Positions 7,397-15,534 of a DNA stretch of 20,383 bases are shown in pieces. Both the position numbers and the translations under genes were made by a program. Source of the stretch: Bacteroidia bacterium (GTDB lineage Bacteria > Bacteroidota > Bacteroidia > Bacteroidales > BM520). Position 1 is the stretch's first letter. Each line of letters opens with the position of its first letter. The notes under the pieces were generated by a model. It did not search any database. It was not told where the DNA came from and was given only the letters and a program-made list of their open reading frames with translations. Location: the NCBI GenBank assembly GCA_009930445.1, contig RZYD01000016.1, forward strand, positions 1 through 20,383, read 5' to 3'.

Positions 7397-9187
7397 TTAT
7401 TCGTCTGAGAACAGGCGCATTTTTCTGCGATAAGTAGAAAAGAGTTTTGCCCTGGAAATAAAGCCGACATATTTTCCCTCCTTAATTACGGGAAGGGTGA
7501 AATTATCAGTAATACGGAATTTATTGGCCACTGTTTCCATATCTTCCTCATAATTGATTACAGGCTCGGGCATAAAAGTGAACTCCTTCACCTTATGCAC
7601 GGTATATAATTCGGGTTTAAACATTACTTTTCGTACATCGTCGAGAAATACAATCCCCAAAAAGTGTCCTTCATCATCAATAACCGGGAAAATATTTCGT
7701 GTACTTTTTGCAATTGCATCGCAGAGCTGTCCGAGTGTATTATCAGGATGAACAGTGATAAAATTATTTTCGATTAGCTTTGGTATTTCCATCATTGAAA
7801 GTACTGCTTTATCTTTATGATGGGTGATAAGCTCTTTACGTTTGGCCAGCTGAATGGTGTACACAGAGTTGGTTAGAAAGAGTCGTGTGGTAAGAAAAGA
7901 AAAAGTGGCCGTAATCATCAGGGGCAGAAACATTTTATATCCTCCGGTAATATCTCCGATAAGGAAAATACCGGTAAGGGGTGCATGTAATACTCCGGCA
8001 ATCATCCCTGCCATGCCCAGAAGCGAAAAATTTCCCGGGAACAATTCTTCTCCGCTGAACCCATTCAGCACAAGAGCAAAAACAAGCCCTGCATTGGCTC
8101 CCATAAAAAGGGTAGGTGCAAAAATACCACCGATTCCACCGGCACCAAAGGTAATCGATGTCGCAAAGGCTTTTAATATGATGAGCGCCAGAATAAGCAG
8201 TATCAACAAATAGGGTTCATGACTGAAAGCTTGAAACAGAGATCCTTCAAACAAGGGGAAGGCTTCTCCTTGTAAACAAAAGTTGGTAATTTCATAGCCT
8301 TCACCATACAAAGCAGGAAAAAGAAAGATTAATAAGCCAAGCAACAGCGCACCGATAATCCATTTTTTGAAATCGCCTTTTATTTGTTCAAAAATTCCGT
8401 TTATCCAGATATAGATTTTGGTAAAATAAACGGAAAATAAACCCGTAATAATGCCCAGAATAATATAGAAATGGATTTTTGAAAAATCGAAGACAAAATC
8501 AGTGTCAAAAGGATAAAGTACATCCTGACCCAGAAAGAGGTAGCTGGTAACGATGGCTGAGGCGGAGGCCAGCAGCAGGGGTATCAGTGCCGAAAGGGTG
8601 AGGTCAAGCATAATAACTTCAAGTGCAAAGACAATGGCCGCTACGGGAGCTTTAAAAATAGCGGCCATGGCCCCTGTGGCGGCGCATCCTAAAAGCAGGG
8701 TTGTTTGTTTGTAGTTCAGATGCATAAGCCTGCCGAGAGCAGATCCATAAGCCGCTCCTGTTGCCACCGTTGGGCCCTCCAGTCCTACTGAACCGCCAAA
8801 GCCTACAGTGACAGCACTGGTAATAATAGAGGAAAACATATTGTGCGGGCTGATGCGGCCGTTGTTTTTGCTGATTCCGTAGAGTACATTGGGAATTCCA
8901 TGCCTGACGGGTTGCCGCAGGAAGTATTTGATAAAAAGCACTACCAGCAAAATTCCTGCTGCAGGAAGGATTACATAAGAGGCCAGGTGATTTTCAACAA
9001 AGGTATTATTGCGTAAGAAATGTTGAATCAGGTGTACGCTTCGCTTTATGATTACTGCTGCAATTCCGGAAGTTATGCCTATTACAACGCTTAAAAACAG
9101 AATAAAAACACGATCACTCACATGCCGTAACCGCCAAATGAGTATTCGTTTTATTATTTTCTGCAACGAAATTATCATACGTTTCAA
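7397..9187 (-). CDS. CLC-type anion channel/transporter with CBS pair (second of tandem)
   Basis: This paralogue of the neighbouring CLC gene has the same architecture, with CBS domains at about 468-530 and 534-590, and both proteins end in FSDE. A gap-free block (residues 162-197 here, 157-192 in the neighbour) shares 22 of 36 residues, which indicates an old tandem duplication. Gating Glu137 sits in GLEGPT (135-140), closer to consensus than in the neighbour. The selectivity motif is RHGIP (95-99), again with His in place of Ser. The position of the internal proton glutamate is Val191, after Glu190. GGIFAP is at 353-358, and Tyr443 fits the anion-coordinating tyrosine. The codon at 9187 is TTG; an ATG three codons later (9178) gives a 593-residue product and is the likelier start. 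The gene follows the membrane-protein gene by 39 bases, probably on the same transcript. Confidence 0.9.
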   Translation of the reverse strand: MKRMIISLQKIIKRILIWRLRHVSDRVFILFLSVVIGITSGIAAVIIKRSVHLIQHFLRNNTFVENHLASYVILPAAGILLVVLFIKYFLRQPVRHGIPNVLYGISKNNGRISPHNMFSSIITSAVTVGFGGSVGLEGPTVATGAAYGSALGRLMHLNYKQTTLLLGCAATGAMAAIFKAPVAAIVFALEVIMLDLTLSALIPLLLASASAIVTSYLFLGQDVLYPFDTDFVFDFSKIHFYIILGIITGLFSVYFTKIYIWINGIFEQIKGDFKKWIIGALLLGLLIFLFPALYGEGYEITNFCLQGEAFPLFEGSLFQAFSHEPYLLILLILALIILKAFATSITFGAGGIGGIFAPTLFMGANAGLVFALVLNGFSGEELFPGNFSLLGMAGMIAGVLHAPLTGIFLIGDITGGYKMFLPLMITATFSFLTTRLFLTNSVYTIQLAKRKELITHHKDKAVLSMMEIPKLIENNFITVHPDNTLGQLCDAIAKSTRNIFPVIDDEGHFLGIVFLDDVRKVMFKPELYTVHKVKEFTFMPEPVINYEEDMETVANKFRITDNFTLPVIKEGKYVGFISRAKLFSTYRRKMRLFSDE

Positions 9188-9192
9188 ATATA
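9185..9192 (-). promoter_or_regulatory. Possible Bacteroidota -7 element before second CLC gene
   Basis: On the minus strand this reads TATATTTG, an exact match to the TAnnTTTG consensus, seven bases before the ATG at 9178. No TTG/TTTG element is visible at the usual distance upstream. If real, the transcript would be almost leaderless from the ATG and the TTG at 9187 could not be the start. AT-rich chance is a real alternative. Confidence 0.25.
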
Positions 9193-9226
9193 GAATATTT
9201 CTTGTTATCTCTTTTTTGATAATGCT

Positions 9227-10867
9227 TTAGGGCCGATGCTTTAACACCTCCACCTGATAGAATCCGGCTGTTTGTTTTTTAACCTGCGTGTAAGCGGTTT
9301 TTACAGTATCCGGCAGTGGAATCGTTCCTGAACCGGATAGCAGCACCAAATAATCCGGTTCCTGACCGGGAACGATCCGATTCCAGGCTACCTGGTCGTA
9401 ATCAAAATACCTTGAATAATAATTGATCGAATCCAAAAGTGACCCTTCGTTGCGCCTGGTCATAAAATGACCACTCAAGGTTTCATAGTTATTATAGCAG
9501 ATTATATTTTTTTCAATACCCAGCGCATTATCCGAATGTTTCAGATACCAGGGAACATTCTTTTTTATCACGGCAACCGAAGAAAATGGCTCCCATTCCG
9601 ACGAAAGTGAATAAAAACAAGTGATAACCGGATCATTGTTTTTTTCCCAAAAGGCAAAAATTTCTTTTCGGTGCATTTCTGCCCCAATCAGTAATGGGAT
9701 TAAAAAGATTAAATATCCCTTTCTGAAAGCGGATTTATGCATATAAACGGCAATAAGCATGATGGAAAAAAGTACCAGCATGAACTCCAGTCGCATATCC
9801 ACATACGATCCTGCTCCGGTTATTTGGTTGGGTAGCAACAGTAAGGCTGCAAACAGAAAGAGCCAAATTCCGGTCAACATACGAACCGTAACAAGAGTCA
9901 TCCGTTGCCGTAGGGTATTGGCTGCGTGTGGGGTAGGGCGACGGAAAAACTTTAGAAATACGGTTAGCAGTGATAACAGAATAAGCATTCCCAGGGTAAT
10001 GGAAAGGATATGCAGGCCGGTACGGTCAATACCTGTGTCATAGCCTTTCAGGCATTCAAGATGTATAAGTGCCGCCAATGTTTTAAAAATATTAAAATCA
10101 GGAGTTAGGGAGGAGGCGATTTTTGTGCTGAAGAAAAGATAGCGAAAAAATAATAAGCCGGGGATACTGTTGGAAAGCAGGAAAAGGCCCGAAAGGGGGA
10201 GAAAAGCAGAAGGAGTCTTTTTTTTTTCTTTAGAGGTGTTCCGGAAAATCAAAAAGAAAAGAATCAACAGAAAGGTAGCGGCGGCAGCAATTCCAAAAAT
10301 AAAAATATGCGTACAGTAAATAAGTAAGGGCAGAACAGCCAGAATGAGGTATTGCGTGAATCGGGGCCGTGAAAGGTGACGGATCCATAACCCCAAAAGC
10401 AACAGCATAAAGGCAACAGCCAGATTAAAGTTGATCATTCCGGCAATACTGGATGAATTAATGAGGATTGGAAGGATGAGTAGCGACCATAATGGATTAA
10501 TTTTTAACCCCGATAAAAAATAGAGAAAACTAAGTTGCAGGCTAATAACCATGAAAAGAATTACGATCCGGGAGGCCATGGCGCCATGCATAAAATTCAT
10601 TAACAAGGCCATCATTACATGATCGGTCATATTCGTGAAATGAAGAACTTCAGTACGATAAAAATTTTCCATACCCTGCCCGGGAGCAAAAAGAAGCTGT
10701 TGAAGAATGCGAGAATTATAGATATGTGCACTCCAGTCGGCCAATGGCAACACATCAAACTGAAAAACCCGGTATCCTATACTTATATTGATGATTATCA
10801 GCAGAATGGCCGTAAGCATTGCAGGGGAGAACAGGTCTTTGTTTTTTTGGCTTAGTGATAAATGCAT
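9227..10867 (-). CDS. Polytopic membrane protein, GT-C glycosyltransferase-like, function unknown
   Basis: This 546-residue protein has roughly eleven hydrophobic helices between residues 15 and 400, followed by a soluble tail of about 145 residues. After the first helix the sequence PLADWSAHIYNSRIL (41-55) places an acidic residue and a histidine (Asp44, His48) in the first outer loop. Lipid-linked-sugar glycosyltransferases of the GT-C fold carry catalytic acidic residues there. The topology and soluble C-terminal tail also resemble GT-C and related membrane proteins often annotated only as membrane protein. No second signature confirms the reaction, so the function is an inference. The ATG at 10867 is the only early start. 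The gene is divergent from radA and heads the leftward run containing both CLC genes. A lysine cluster at 213-217 marks a cytoplasmic loop. Confidence 0.75.
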   Translation of the reverse strand: MHLSLSQKNKDLFSPAMLTAILLIIINISIGYRVFQFDVLPLADWSAHIYNSRILQQLLFAPGQGMENFYRTEVLHFTNMTDHVMMALLMNFMHGAMASRIVILFMVISLQLSFLYFLSGLKINPLWSLLILPILINSSSIAGMINFNLAVAFMLLLLGLWIRHLSRPRFTQYLILAVLPLLIYCTHIFIFGIAAAATFLLILFFLIFRNTSKEKKKTPSAFLPLSGLFLLSNSIPGLLFFRYLFFSTKIASSLTPDFNIFKTLAALIHLECLKGYDTGIDRTGLHILSITLGMLILLSLLTVFLKFFRRPTPHAANTLRQRMTLVTVRMLTGIWLFLFAALLLLPNQITGAGSYVDMRLEFMLVLFSIMLIAVYMHKSAFRKGYLIFLIPLLIGAEMHRKEIFAFWEKNNDPVITCFYSLSSEWEPFSSVAVIKKNVPWYLKHSDNALGIEKNIICYNNYETLSGHFMTRRNEGSLLDSINYYSRYFDYDQVAWNRIVPGQEPDYLVLLSGSGTIPLPDTVKTAYTQVKKQTAGFYQVEVLKHRP

Positions 10868-10887
10868 GCTGTGTTTTTCTTAACCGT

Positions 10888-10906
10888 TTTTATCCGGTGG
10901 ATAAAA
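10888..10906. promoter_or_regulatory. Perfect 8-bp inverted repeat upstream of the membrane-protein gene
   Basis: TTTTATCC (10888-10895) and GGATAAAA (10899-10906) are perfect reverse complements around GGT. The repeat lies about 20 bases upstream of the leftward ATG at 10867, in the divergent gap with radA. The size and position fit an operator or a 5'-leader hairpin. No T run follows, so a terminator is unlikely. Confidence 0.45.
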
Positions 10907-11006
10907 GTACAATAAGCTTTCACAATAAAAAACCTCAAGTGGCCCGGAAAAGGTACGATTTTACAACAGAAACGTTGGTTTTCATGCGCGGGTCTATGAA
11001 ATTTTT

Positions 11007-11035
11007 TTTGATTCCCGCCGATAGTTGTACATTTG
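11007..11035 (+). promoter_or_regulatory. Bacteroidota-type promoter for radA
   Basis: A TTTG at 11007-11010 and TACATTTG at 11028-11035 are separated by 17 bases. They match the Bacteroidota sigma-ABfr arrangement of a -33 TTTG and a -7 TAnnTTTG. The radA ATG lies 18 bases after the -7 element, giving a leader of about ten bases. The site falls within the open upstream extension of the radA frame, so it argues against a longer N-terminus. Confidence 0.65.
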
Positions 11036-11052
11036 AAGATAAAACCCATCGC

Positions 11053-12423
11053 ATGGCAAAGAGTAAAAGTGTATACATCTGCAGCAATTGCGGAGCCCAG
11101 AGTGCCCGATGGATAGGGCGATGTCCTTCCTGCGGCGAATGGAATACCTATGTGGAAGAAGTGATTCATCAGGAAAAGAGCGAACAGGGTTGGCAACATC
11201 CGGAGGGGAAAAAAGTCGATGCGAAAGCGGTTCCTATCCATGAAGTACCCCAGGGCTATGAGCGAAGAACAGCAACCCCGGATCATGAGTTTAACCGTGT
11301 ACTCGGAGGAGGAATTGTCCCCGGGTCACTGGTTTTGCTCGGCGGCGAACCGGGCATCGGAAAGTCTACGCTGATGTTACAAATTGCGTTGGCGCTCACT
11401 GACCAGAAGATATTATACCTCAGCGGGGAGGAGAGCATAAGCCAGATCAGAATGCGCGCTGCCCGTTTGGGCATGTCTCAGGCTCCCCATCTTTATTTAA
11501 TGGCTGAGACGAACACAGATGCAGTTTTCCGGCAAACCCGAACCCTCCGGCCCGACCTTCTGATCGTCGATTCAGTACAAACCCTCCAGTCGGAATTGCT
11601 CGACAGCGCGGCAGGAAGTATTAGTCAGATCAGAGAATGCGCCGGCGAGATGCAACGATTCGCCAAAGATACCCGAACCCCGGTTTTCCTTATAGGTCAT
11701 ATTACAAAAGATGGAACCCTGGCAGGGCCCAAGTTACTCGAGCACATGGTAGATACTGTGGTACAGTTTGAAGGCGACCGGAATTACGGCTATCGTATTT
11801 TGCGTTCGGTAAAAAATCGTTATGGTTCAACTTCGGAGCTGGGTATATATGAAATGCAGAATAATGGCCTTCGGGAAGTTTCCAATCCTTCGGAAATTCT
11901 TCTTTCCCAGCGCGATGAAAACCTGAGTGGGGTGACGGTATCTGCCACCCTGGAGGGGATGCGCCCGTTGCTTATTGAGGTGCAGGCACTGGTGAGCAAT
12001 TCCTCTTACGGAACGCCTCAACGTACTGCCAATGGGTTCGACCTGCGACGAATGAATATGCTGTTGGCTGTCATTGAAAAACGTTTGGGTTTTCGGTTAG
12101 GTACGAAGGATGTTTTTGTCAATATTGCGGGCGGATTGCGAATCAATGAACCTGCTACGGATCTGGCGTTGATTTGTGCAATTCTTTCCAGCCATGAAGA
12201 TACGGCCATTGCCCAGAATGTATGTTTTGCTGCTGAAACCGGCCTTAGCGGTGAAATCCGGCCAGTGGTAAGGGTGGAAAATCGTATCCGTGAAGCGGAG
12301 AAGCTGGGCTTCAAAAAGGTCTATGTCTCCCGGTACAATATGAAAGGCTTGGATACCTCCCGCTTCGGAATTGAAATTGTTCCTGTGGGAACGTTGGAGG
12401 AAATTTACAGGCTATTGTTTTGA
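11053..12423 (+). CDS. radA: DNA repair protein RadA
   Basis: RadA is a RecA-like ATPase that drives branch migration of recombination intermediates during DNA repair. From the ATG at 11053 the product has 456 residues, the usual family length. It starts with the typical zinc ribbon: Cys10, Cys13, Cys24 and Cys27 in CSNCG...CPSCG. Walker A is GGEPGIGKST (97-106) and Walker B is LLIVDS (169-174). The RadA-specific KNRYG motif is at 254-258, and a Lon-type S5-fold domain fills roughly 290-456. The reading frame is open upstream to 10819, but those extra residues show no RadA character and overlap the divergent gene and the promoter. The shorter start is therefore chosen. The gene is monocistronic and converges on the epimerase gene. 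Confidence 0.96.
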   Translation: MAKSKSVYICSNCGAQSARWIGRCPSCGEWNTYVEEVIHQEKSEQGWQHPEGKKVDAKAVPIHEVPQGYERRTATPDHEFNRVLGGGIVPGSLVLLGGEPGIGKSTLMLQIALALTDQKILYLSGEESISQIRMRAARLGMSQAPHLYLMAETNTDAVFRQTRTLRPDLLIVDSVQTLQSELLDSAAGSISQIRECAGEMQRFAKDTRTPVFLIGHITKDGTLAGPKLLEHMVDTVVQFEGDRNYGYRILRSVKNRYGSTSELGIYEMQNNGLREVSNPSEILLSQRDENLSGVTVSATLEGMRPLLIEVQALVSNSSYGTPQRTANGFDLRRMNMLLAVIEKRLGFRLGTKDVFVNIAGGLRINEPATDLALICAILSSHEDTAIAQNVCFAAETGLSGEIRPVVRVENRIREAEKLGFKKVYVSRYNMKGLDTSRFGIEIVPVGTLEEIYRLLF

Positions 12424-12440
12424 TTTATTTGATCACTTGG

Positions 12441-12518
12441 TGTGCCGGTTAAAAGGGCCAAAGAGGCACAATAATATTATCCGACGATCCGGGGTACGGT
12501 GGTCAATTACGGTACCAA
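12441..12518. terminator. Possible convergent terminator region between radA and the epimerase gene
   Basis: Two hairpins lie between the convergent genes. TGTGCC (12441-12446) pairs with GGCACA (12465-12470) after the radA stop. A stem with one mismatch is built on GGTAC (12493-12497) and GTACC (12511-12515) and spans the end of the epimerase gene. Neither has a clean T run, so their role as terminators is an inference from position. Confidence 0.28.
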
Positions 12519-13361
12519 CTCATCCAGCGCATCCTTTAGAAGAGGATACTTAAACGTGAAACCGCAGTCGAGGAGGCGTTTAGGCACTACTGACTGGCCT
12601 TCGGTTAGCAGAATTGCCCCTTTGCCATACCTTAGCCGTAATGCCCACCCCGGGAGAGGAAAAAGGTGAGGCTTGTGGAGTTTTCTGGCCAGCATCCGGG
12701 TATATTCCGCGCTTTGGATAACTCCGGGGCTTACAATATTTACAGCACCATGAATTCTGGGATTATGCATCGTAAATTCATAAGCACGAAGCACATCTTC
12801 AATATGAACCCAGGCCACGGGTTGCTTGCCGGAGGCGATGGTTCCTCCGAAGCCGGTTTTGTAAATTTTTACCATTTTCGCGAAAGCCCCTTCTTTTTTA
12901 TCTAAAATAATCCCGAAACGAAAAATTGCAACACGGCATTTTTTCACGGCCTGCATGGCTTCTGCTTCCCAGTTTTTACAAATCTGGCCGGGGAATCCCA
13001 TGTCATATACAAAATCATCCTCGCTATGAACGCCGTTGGATTGATAGATACCTACGGCTGAGGTGCTGATAAAAAGGGAAGGAGGACGCTCCGCCTCCCG
13101 GATGGCCGTGGTAAGGTTCCGGGTGGTATTTATTCTGCTGCTGCGGATCACTGCCTTATTTTTTTTGCTCCAGCGCCGCAGGAGCGATGCCCCCGAAAGA
13201 TGAATAATTATATCCGCGGTATTGATTTTTTCTAATAAGCTATTGTAATCCTTGAGCAGGTCATGGCGTGTAAGTGTGATGATCTCATCTCCTTTATTCA
13301 GGAAAAACGATCTGACTCTGCCTCCCACAAATCCGGATGTTCCGCTGACTCCTATTTTCAT
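12507..13361 (-). CDS. TIGR01777-family NAD(P)-dependent epimerase/dehydratase-like protein
   Basis: This 284-residue protein has the SDR-type Rossmann fold of the TIGR01777 (SulA/YfcH-like) family. The nucleotide-binding loop is GTSGFVGG (7-14). It is followed by IIIHLSGASL (51-60), the STSAVGIYQ segment (99-107) containing the family tyrosine, and WVHIEDV (184-190), which is typical of the C-terminal half. The tail PKRLLDCGFTFKYPLLKDAL is the family's C-terminal signature. Length is slightly under the usual 290-300 residues. The biochemical reaction of this family is not established, so no gene symbol is given. The gene is convergent with radA and divergent from mutA, so it is probably transcribed alone. 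The ATG at 13361 directly precedes the dinucleotide-binding strand and is the natural start. Confidence 0.9.
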   Translation of the reverse strand: MKIGVSGTSGFVGGRVRSFFLNKGDEIITLTRHDLLKDYNSLLEKINTADIIIHLSGASLLRRWSKKNKAVIRSSRINTTRNLTTAIREAERPPSLFISTSAVGIYQSNGVHSEDDFVYDMGFPGQICKNWEAEAMQAVKKCRVAIFRFGIILDKKEGAFAKMVKIYKTGFGGTIASGKQPVAWVHIEDVLRAYEFTMHNPRIHGAVNIVSPGVIQSAEYTRMLARKLHKPHLFPLPGWALRLRYGKGAILLTEGQSVVPKRLLDCGFTFKYPLLKDALDELVP

Positions 13362-13609
13362 ACTGTAATACTATTGATTTTTATGGTTCTAAATCGCTGT
13401 GATGAATACCCTGCTTCCGGGTTCTGTTAATCAACGGGTTCGTTTTACAAAATAAAGATACGATTTTGATGTTTTTTTACCCTAAAAATTCTTCTTCTAA
13501 AACAATCTATTGGTTTTTATTGTTCAAACATACTGTATACCAGCTATAAACCGCAAAAGGCAACAGATAATTATTTGGTTTTTGTCATGGCACGACTGAT
13601 AAAATGTTG

Positions 13610-13617
13610 TAAGTTTG
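13610..13617 (+). promoter_or_regulatory. Bacteroidota -7 element of the mutA operon
   Basis: TAAGTTTG matches the TAnnTTTG consensus exactly, 45 bases before the mutA ATG. The nearest upstream TTTG ends 25 bases earlier, longer than the usual spacing, so the -33 element is weak. Transcription would start near 13624 and include the leader repeats. Confidence 0.5.
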
Positions 13618-13628
13618 CAGTCCAGAAA

Positions 13629-13649
13629 TTTGCTAACATTTTGCTAACA
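13629..13649 (+). repeat. Tandem direct repeat in the mutA leader
   Basis: TTTGCTAACA occurs at 13629-13638 and again at 13640-13649, an 11-base period separated by one T. The repeats lie between the -7 element and the mutA start codon at 13663. A helical-turn spacing of identical half-sites is compatible with a protein binding site. A chance or slippage duplication is equally possible. No cobalamin riboswitch features were seen in this short leader. Confidence 0.5.
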
Positions 13650-13662
13650 AAAACTTAGAAAC

Positions 13663-15534
13663 ATGGATGCCAATAAGAAAGGTCCTGAAATTCTGAAGTA
13701 TTTTCCGCCGGTCAGCACGGATCAATGGGAAGCCCAGATTACTAAAGACCTGAAGGGGGCTGATTATGAGAAGAAACTGGTATGGAATACAGCCGAAGGC
13801 TTTAAAGTACGTCCGTATTATCGTTCTGAAGATATACAGAACCTGCCCTACCTGAACATTGCTCCCAATGAATTTCCATTTATGCGAGGCGCAAAAAATG
13901 ACAATACCTGGTTGATACGACAGGATATTGTGGTTACTGACCCTAAAAGTGCAAACGAAGAGGCACTGGAAATTTTAAACAAAGGGGTGGATTCGCTGGG
14001 TTTTGTTGTTAATTTGCCTCCTGCGAATACTGCTTTTTTTTCTGTTTTACTTCATGCCATCGATCTTCAGGCGGCGGAGGTAAATTTTACAGGACAGGCT
14101 GCCGCACAACTTCCCCGGTTATTTATGGAATGGGCCGGAGCGATGCATGCGGATGTTTCGCGCATTACTTTTGATATTGACCCACTTGGGGAGTTGACCC
14201 GCAAGGGCGCTTTTATGGAAAGTGGATTGGAAGCTCTTCGTTCTGTGCTGGCCGAAAATGTAAAAAATACCGACGGGGTTGCACAGACCCTTGCCGTCCA
14301 CGGCGATATTATTCACAATTCCGGGAGCACTCTTGTGCAGGAATTAGCCTGTGCCCTGGGAATGGCGGTGGAGTACCTTGAATGGCTTACAGATAAAGGT
14401 ATTTCGATAGATAAAGCGGCCAGATCGATGCGATTCGTTTTTGCCATCGGATCGAATTATTTTATGGAAATGGCCAAACTGCGCGCTGCCCGCACCCTTT
14501 GGGCTCATGTCCTCAAGGCTTACGGCATGGATGAATCCCTGCAGCTTCCCATGGTTATTCATGGTGTGACTTCCGATTGGAATAAATCTGTTTATGATCC
14601 GTATGTCAATATGCTTCGTACTACTACCGAATCAATGGCTGGCGTACTTGGCGGTGTTCATTCTTTTACTGTTTTGCCCTTTGACCATATTTTCCGTACC
14701 CCGACTACCTTTTCCACTCGAATTGCCAGAAATCAGCAACTTATTCTTAAGGAAGAATGCTATTTTGATAAAGTAGCGGATCCGGCAGCAGGCTCATATT
14801 ATGTTGAAAACCTGACGGAATCGATAATGGAGAATGCCTGGCGTCAATTCCTTATTCTGCAGGAACAAGGGGGGTATTTGAATGCGTTCACCGAAGGAAA
14901 AATTCAGGAAGTGATCAAAACTGCTGCACAGAAAAGAGATATGAATTTGGCACTACGTCGGGAGAATTTGCTGGGGACTAATCAGTTTCCGAATTTTGGC
15001 GAAATAATAGAAGAGGGATATGGCCCTGAAATTTTTTACCCTGAGCGTTCCATCGCTTCGGAGGCCTTTGCCGAACCCTTGACTCCCTACCGCGGTGCTA
15101 TGGCCTTTGAAGCCCTTCGTTATAAAACCGATCAGCACACAAAACGGAATAACCACCGGCCATTGGCGTTTATGCTGCCCATTGGAAATATGGCCATGCG
15201 CAAAGCAAGAGCCCAATTTTCCTGTAATTTCTTTGCCTGTGGTGGTTTTGATGTGGTAGATCATAACGGGTTTAAAACTATCGGCGAGGGGGTTCAGGCG
15301 GCAAAAGCAGCTAAGGCCGATATCGTAGTCCTTTGCAGCTCAGATGAGGAATATGCTACACTGGCACCGGAAGCCGCCAACCTGCTGAAAAATCATGCAC
15401 TGCTGGTGGTCGCCGGCTATCCTGCCGCCATTATTGATGCCCTTAAGGCAAAGGGTATTGAACATTTTATTCATGTTCGATCCAATCTTCTTGAATCATT
15501 ATCCATATTTCAACATCTCACAGGAATCCAATGA
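13663..15534 (+). CDS. mutA: Methylmalonyl-CoA mutase small (beta) subunit
   Basis: This is the non-catalytic partner of MutB in the heterodimeric, cobalamin-dependent enzyme that interconverts succinyl-CoA and (R)-methylmalonyl-CoA on the route to or from propionate. The 623-residue length suits a small subunit. A mutase TIM barrel covers about residues 20-480, with recognisable stretches such as FAIGSNYFMEMAKLRAARTLW, which resembles the MutB sequence. The C-terminal cobalamin-type domain is present but lacks the cobalt-binding motif DxHxxG: the aligned residues are Met510, Met512 and Ala515. This is the defining difference from MutB. The stop overlaps the start of the arginine deiminase gene by ATGA, implying translational coupling. 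The ATG at 13663 follows the promoter and leader repeats. Confidence 0.95.
   Translation: MDANKKGPEILKYFPPVSTDQWEAQITKDLKGADYEKKLVWNTAEGFKVRPYYRSEDIQNLPYLNIAPNEFPFMRGAKNDNTWLIRQDIVVTDPKSANEEALEILNKGVDSLGFVVNLPPANTAFFSVLLHAIDLQAAEVNFTGQAAAQLPRLFMEWAGAMHADVSRITFDIDPLGELTRKGAFMESGLEALRSVLAENVKNTDGVAQTLAVHGDIIHNSGSTLVQELACALGMAVEYLEWLTDKGISIDKAARSMRFVFAIGSNYFMEMAKLRAARTLWAHVLKAYGMDESLQLPMVIHGVTSDWNKSVYDPYVNMLRTTTESMAGVLGGVHSFTVLPFDHIFRTPTTFSTRIARNQQLILKEECYFDKVADPAAGSYYVENLTESIMENAWRQFLILQEQGGYLNAFTEGKIQEVIKTAAQKRDMNLALRRENLLGTNQFPNFGEIIEEGYGPEIFYPERSIASEAFAEPLTPYRGAMAFEALRYKTDQHTKRNNHRPLAFMLPIGNMAMRKARAQFSCNFFACGGFDVVDHNGFKTIGEGVQAAKAAKADIVVLCSSDEEYATLAPEAANLLKNHALLVVAGYPAAIIDALKAKGIEHFIHVRSNLLESLSIFQHLTGIQ

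Larger units (their letters stand above)
13362..13662. other. Divergent intergenic region between the epimerase gene and mutA
   Basis: This 301-base gap holds the likely mutA promoter (13610-13617) and a pair of direct repeats in the mutA leader (13629-13649), both listed separately. A leftward promoter for the epimerase gene must also lie here, but no TAnnTTTG match was found on that strand. No open frame or RNA fold was recognised. Confidence 0.5.

Noticed and set aside
10819..11052. N-terminal extension of radA to 10819
   Set aside because: The extension lacks RadA similarity, overlaps the divergent gene's start and contains the promoter. The ATG at 11053 gives the standard zinc-ribbon N-terminus and family length.
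10852..11286. 144-codon leftward open frame opposite the start of radA
   Set aside because: Antisense to the conserved zinc ribbon of radA and across the promoter region; no motif is visible.
13362..13662. Possible cobalamin riboswitch ahead of mutA
   Set aside because: The presumed transcript leader is only about 40 bases, and no B12-box-like or multi-stem structure was seen, so the call cannot be supported.
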